A stretch of 57,590 nt of DNA. Origin: an uncultured Bacteroidales bacterium (GTDB lineage Bacteria > Bacteroidota > Bacteroidia > Bacteroidales > Bacteroidaceae). The first letter of the stretch is position 1, and every line of letters begins with the position of its first letter. The notes under the pieces were generated by a model that searched no databases, was not told where the DNA came from, and saw nothing but the letters and a program-made list of their open reading frames with translations. The position numbers and the translations under genes were made by a program. The stretch spans positions 1 to 57,590 of the forward strand of contig CACWFV010000009.1 in assembly GCA_902760315.1 (NCBI GenBank), read 5' to 3'. Shown here in pieces: positions 54,532 to 57,590 of the stretch.

Positions 54532-55455
54532 ATGGCTGTAAAGAAGAAATATGCAAGTAGCGTATTAGGACGCGGACTGGACGACATTGGTGCCGGGCGC
54601 GGACTGGACGCCCTGATAGATACCAGCGAGGTACACACCGAGGGCAGCTCGAACCTGAACGAAATAGAGATATCCCAGATAGAGCCCAACCCCAACCAAC
54701 CCCGACGCGAATTTGACCAGGAAGCGCTCCAGGATTTGGCAACAAGCATTCGCGAACTGGGCATCATACAGCCCATTACCCTTCGCAAGATATCGGGCGA
54801 GAAATATCAGATTATTGCCGGCGAACGCCGTTGGCGCGCGTCGCAACTGGCCGGACTCGCTAAAATCCCTGCCTATATAGTAACGGTAGAAGACCAGAAC
54901 GCCATGGAGATGGCACTGGTAGAAAACATCCAGCGTGAAGACCTGAACGCCATAGAGATAGCATTGGCCTACCAACATTTGGCCGACGAAACCGGCATGA
55001 CGCAGGCCAAGATTTCTGAGCGTGTGGGTAAGAGCCGTGCTGCGGTAACCAACTACATGCGTCTCTTGAAACTGCCCGCACAGGTACAGATTGCACTGAA
55101 AAACCACGAGATAGAGATGGGTCACGCCCGTGCCCTGCTGTCCATAGACAGTCCGTCACAGCAAATCAAACTCTTCAAAGAAGTACAGGCACGCCAGTAT
55201 TCCGTACGCCAAGTAGAAGAGATGGTACAGACACTGAAGAGCGGCGATGACATCAAGACTGCTAAAGGCAAAATACAGTCGAAAAACAAGCTGCCCGAAG
55301 AGTTTAACCTGCTGCGTGACCGCCTGTCCCAGTTTTTCCAGTCAAAAGTACAGATGACGTGTTCTCCCAAAGGAAAGGGAAAAATCACCATCCAGTTTGA
55401 CAATGAAGAACAACTGGAACAAATCATGAACGCACTAGACGGAGCCAATGGGTAG
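54532..55455 (+). CDS. parB: Chromosome partitioning protein ParB
   Basis: 307 residues. ParB/Srx CTPase domain with QIEPNPNQPRREFDQEALQD and AGERRWRASQLAGL, then the helix-turn-helix (GMTQAKISERVGKSRAAVTN) and a C-terminal dimer domain. It loads on parS sites and works with ParA. I found no obvious parS palindrome in the window. The DUF5683 gene starts inside its last codons (8-nt overlap). Confidence 0.96.
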   Translation: MAVKKKYASSVLGRGLDDIGAGRGLDALIDTSEVHTEGSSNLNEIEISQIEPNPNQPRREFDQEALQDLATSIRELGIIQPITLRKISGEKYQIIAGERRWRASQLAGLAKIPAYIVTVEDQNAMEMALVENIQREDLNAIEIALAYQHLADETGMTQAKISERVGKSRAAVTNYMRLLKLPAQVQIALKNHEIEMGHARALLSIDSPSQQIKLFKEVQARQYSVRQVEEMVQTLKSGDDIKTAKGKIQSKNKLPEEFNLLRDRLSQFFQSKVQMTCSPKGKGKITIQFDNEEQLEQIMNALDGANG

Positions 55456-56191
55456 GCTGTTCGTCATCATATTCATGCTGGCGCAGGTTCTGACAGGGCG
55501 CGCCCAAGGCAACTCAGAGTTAGCCCCTGACACGCTACGCCACGCGGAAGAAGCAGTGCCCGACAGCGATACATTACGCTACTTAGGAGCAGAACTCGAC
55601 AGCGATACACTCCACATCCATGAGTCCGCCGCCAAGACAGACTCTGCAAAAATGGCCAAGCTGCCCCGCAACTGGTCAACATGGAAACCCAATCCGCAAC
55701 GGGCACTCTGGCTGGCATTAGTGCTGCCGGGTGCAGGCCAGATTTATAACCGCAAATATTGGAAACTCCCCATCTTCTATGGAGGATTCATGGGCTGCAT
55801 CTATGCACTCTCGTGGAACAACATGATGTACAAAGACTATTCACAGGCCTACATAGACATCATGGACGACGACCCTGCAACAGCCAGTTACAACAAATTC
55901 CTGCACCTGGGCGTTCAGATTACTGACGCCAACAAGAGCCGCTACCAAGAAATCTTCAAAGGACGTAAAGACAAGTACCGCCGTTGGCGCGACATGAGCA
56001 TCTTCGTCATGATTGGCATCTACGCCCTTTCCGTCATTGATGCCTATGTTGATGCGGAGCTGTCAGAATTTGACATATCCAAAGACCTCAGCCTGGAGGT
56101 ACGACCCGCTGTTATCCCCAACCGCATGGGCGGTGGAGGCAACCCGCTACAGGCTCAGTCGGTAGGGCTGAGTTGCTTTTTGAATTTTTAA
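55448..56191 (+). CDS. DUF5683 membrane protein
   Basis: 247 residues: signal-like N-terminus, Asp/Glu/Thr-rich linker to about residue 70, then WLALVLPGAGQIYNRKYWKL and PIFYGGFMGCIYALSW, the hallmark of DUF5683, and a final helix. Conserved between parB and the MltD gene in Bacteroidales. Function unknown; the position suggests envelope or division-related work. Confidence 0.88.
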   Translation: MGRLFVIIFMLAQVLTGRAQGNSELAPDTLRHAEEAVPDSDTLRYLGAELDSDTLHIHESAAKTDSAKMAKLPRNWSTWKPNPQRALWLALVLPGAGQIYNRKYWKLPIFYGGFMGCIYALSWNNMMYKDYSQAYIDIMDDDPATASYNKFLHLGVQITDANKSRYQEIFKGRKDKYRRWRDMSIFVMIGIYALSVIDAYVDAELSEFDISKDLSLEVRPAVIPNRMGGGGNPLQAQSVGLSCFLNF

Positions 56192-56219
56192 CTGACAACG
56201 AAAAACGTAAAAAAAACGA

Positions 56220-57490
56220 TTGATGAGCAAGAAGAGTATATTGACACTTTGCATGTTTTCCGCGTTTGCTACCAGCACGTGGGCACAAGTCTACGATAAC
56301 GACGTTGACGAGACAACTGACGAAGACGAGATAACCGTCATTGACGACGAGGGACGCGAAGAAGTCATAGAGTTTCCCGAAGCCATGACCTTCGACTTGG
56401 ACAGTCTGCTGAACCTCTATATGGCCAAGACCTACCTTGACAACCCCGACGACTGTAACATGCAGAATGTCAACCCCACTTACAGCAAAGAGGACTATGT
56501 AGACCGTCTGAGCCGTATACCCTCCGTTATGGAGATGGCCTACAACGACGTTGTACAGAAGTTCATCGACCGTTATAGCGGACGCTTGCGCCACTCCATC
56601 AGTTACATGCTGGGGGCCTCCAATTTCTATATGCCCATCTTTGAAGAGGCACTGGAGATGTACCAGTTGCCACTCGAACTGAAGTATCTGCCCATCATTG
56701 AGTCAGCACTCAATCCCCTGGCAGTGTCTCGCGTGGGAGCCACCGGTTTGTGGCAGTTCATGCTGACCACGGGCAAGCAGTACGGACTGCAGGTCAACTC
56801 ACTGGTTGACGAGCGCCGCGACCCCGTCAAGGCATCCTACGCCGCAGCCCGCTACCTGAGCGACCTCTATAAAATCTTCGGCGACTGGAATCTTGTTATT
56901 GCCGCCTACAACTGCGGACCTGCCAACATCAACAAAGCCATTCACCGCGCTAACGGCGAGAAAGACTACTGGCAGATTTACCCCTACCTGAGCATAACAT
57001 CTGCCCCATGAGCACCCGTCTGCCGGCCAGCACTGACACCATCATGGTCAACCGCAACATCCACCTGGAGCAAGTTGCTGAGGTCATGGGCATCAACATT
57101 GACCTCCTACGCTCCCTGAATCCCATGTACCGGCGCGACATTATTCCGGGCACTACTGAACTCTCCCCCCTCCGCCTGCCACAGACAGAGGTGGGCCGTT
57201 TCATTGACCTGCAAGACAGCATCTACAATTACCGTGCCGACGAATTAGTCAACAAGCGCGTCGAGGTAGACGTCAACGACGATGCCCCCACCTACTACCG
57301 CAAGAGCACGCGCTACAGCCGTCGCAGCAGGGCTGCCAGACGTGGAGGCGGCCGCAGCGTGACCATCCGCCGCGGACAGACCCTCTCCGAGATTGCCAAG
57401 CGCAACGGCACCACCGTGGCCAAGCTGCGCCGTCTGAATGGCATCCGGGGCAACAACATCCGTGCCGGCAAGAAGCTGAGAGTAAGATAA
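56220..57490 (+). pseudogene. MltD-type lytic transglycosylase, broken by frame-shifting deletion
   Basis: Two frames make one gene. The first (56220-57011) holds a signal peptide and the SLT domain with catalytic ESALNP (the Glu), VGATGLWQFM and AAYNCGPANINKA, but runs off at YPYLSITSAP. The second frame holds EHNICPMSTRLP, a segment with a first LysM-like region and a C-terminal LysM (VTIRRGQTLSEIAKRNGTTV). The family normally has about 20 residues between YLS and EHNICP, including the ETRGYVP motif. These are missing and the frames do not match, so a deletion that is not a multiple of three has occurred, apparently at a TGAGC microhomology near 56990. Either a true pseudogene or an assembly error. 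Confidence 0.8.
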
Positions 57491-57543
57491 GCAATAGATA
57501 CGCGTCATACCAATAACTATATTCACAGAGGAGAGAAAAGACT

Positions 57544-57590
57544 ATGGACGAAGAGCAAATGAGGCAGGAAGCTGCTGACGACAAACTGAT
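57544..57590 (+). CDS. Start of next gene, probably relA/spoT homologue (partial)
   Basis: ATG at 57544 followed by DEEQMRQEAADDKL, cut by the window end. An AGGAGAG-type ribosome site precedes it. In related genomes a bifunctional (p)ppGpp synthetase/hydrolase follows MltD; the visible residues are too few to prove it. Confidence 0.45.
   Translation, partial: MDEEQMRQEAADDKL

Overview
The window looks like chromosome from a Prevotella-like member of the Bacteroidales. Evidence: a SprA translocon gene next to ruvA, mutA/mutB and decarboxylase subunits of the succinate-to-propionate route, meso-diaminopimelate dehydrogenase, the parA-parB-DUF5683-MltD-(p)ppGpp synthetase gene order, and many Bacteroidetes promoters (TTG or TTTG about 20 nt before TAnnTTTG).

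Region 1 (1-7816) is visibly more AT-rich than the rest. It holds a truncated REP-associated tyrosine transposase, a small hypothetical gene, a tracrRNA divergent from cas9, the type II-C operon cas9-cas1-cas2, and a 47-nt-repeat CRISPR array with 21 spacers. The array is transcribed on the minus strand, judged by the tracrRNA anti-repeat and the decayed left-hand end. Its repeats fall into two sequence classes, and each full repeat contains a Bacteroidetes-type promoter. The presumed leader end is cut off inside a repeat and followed by gene debris (7817-8477) that includes a RhuM fragment and an outer-membrane barrel tail.

Region 2 (8478-17877) has a hemerythrin-LuxR sensor convergent with a second LuxR regulator, a partner-switching-like operon (RsbW-type ATPase, TerB-like/ABCG transporter, lipoprotein, STAS protein), a small basic secreted protein, two tandem deoxynucleoside kinases, a TPR protein and DUF3098. 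Region 3 (17843-30331) has a large DUF2723 membrane protein, a membrane-anchored winged-helix regulator, a STAS-like/ATPase pair, two ECF sigma operons, and a TonB-type barrel with a decayed paralogous tail beside it. The DUF2723 promoter and the second sigma promoter share an upstream element built on 11-bp TGTCAGA repeats at identical spacing.

Region 4 (30332-39167) is a propionate cluster: decarboxylase beta subunit, biotin carrier, an LTD-OadG fusion and an AspT/YidE-type transporter, divergent from mutA-mutB. Region 5 (39374-44324) is a porin, imelysin, di-heme oxidoreductase and mini ResB/CcsA-like operon, probably for iron and redox handling at the cell surface. Region 6 (44390-57590) carries sprA, with its start codon inside a palindromic repeat, then ruvA, ddh, parA, parB, a DUF5683 gene, a frame-disrupted MltD gene, and the first codons of what is probably relA/spoT.
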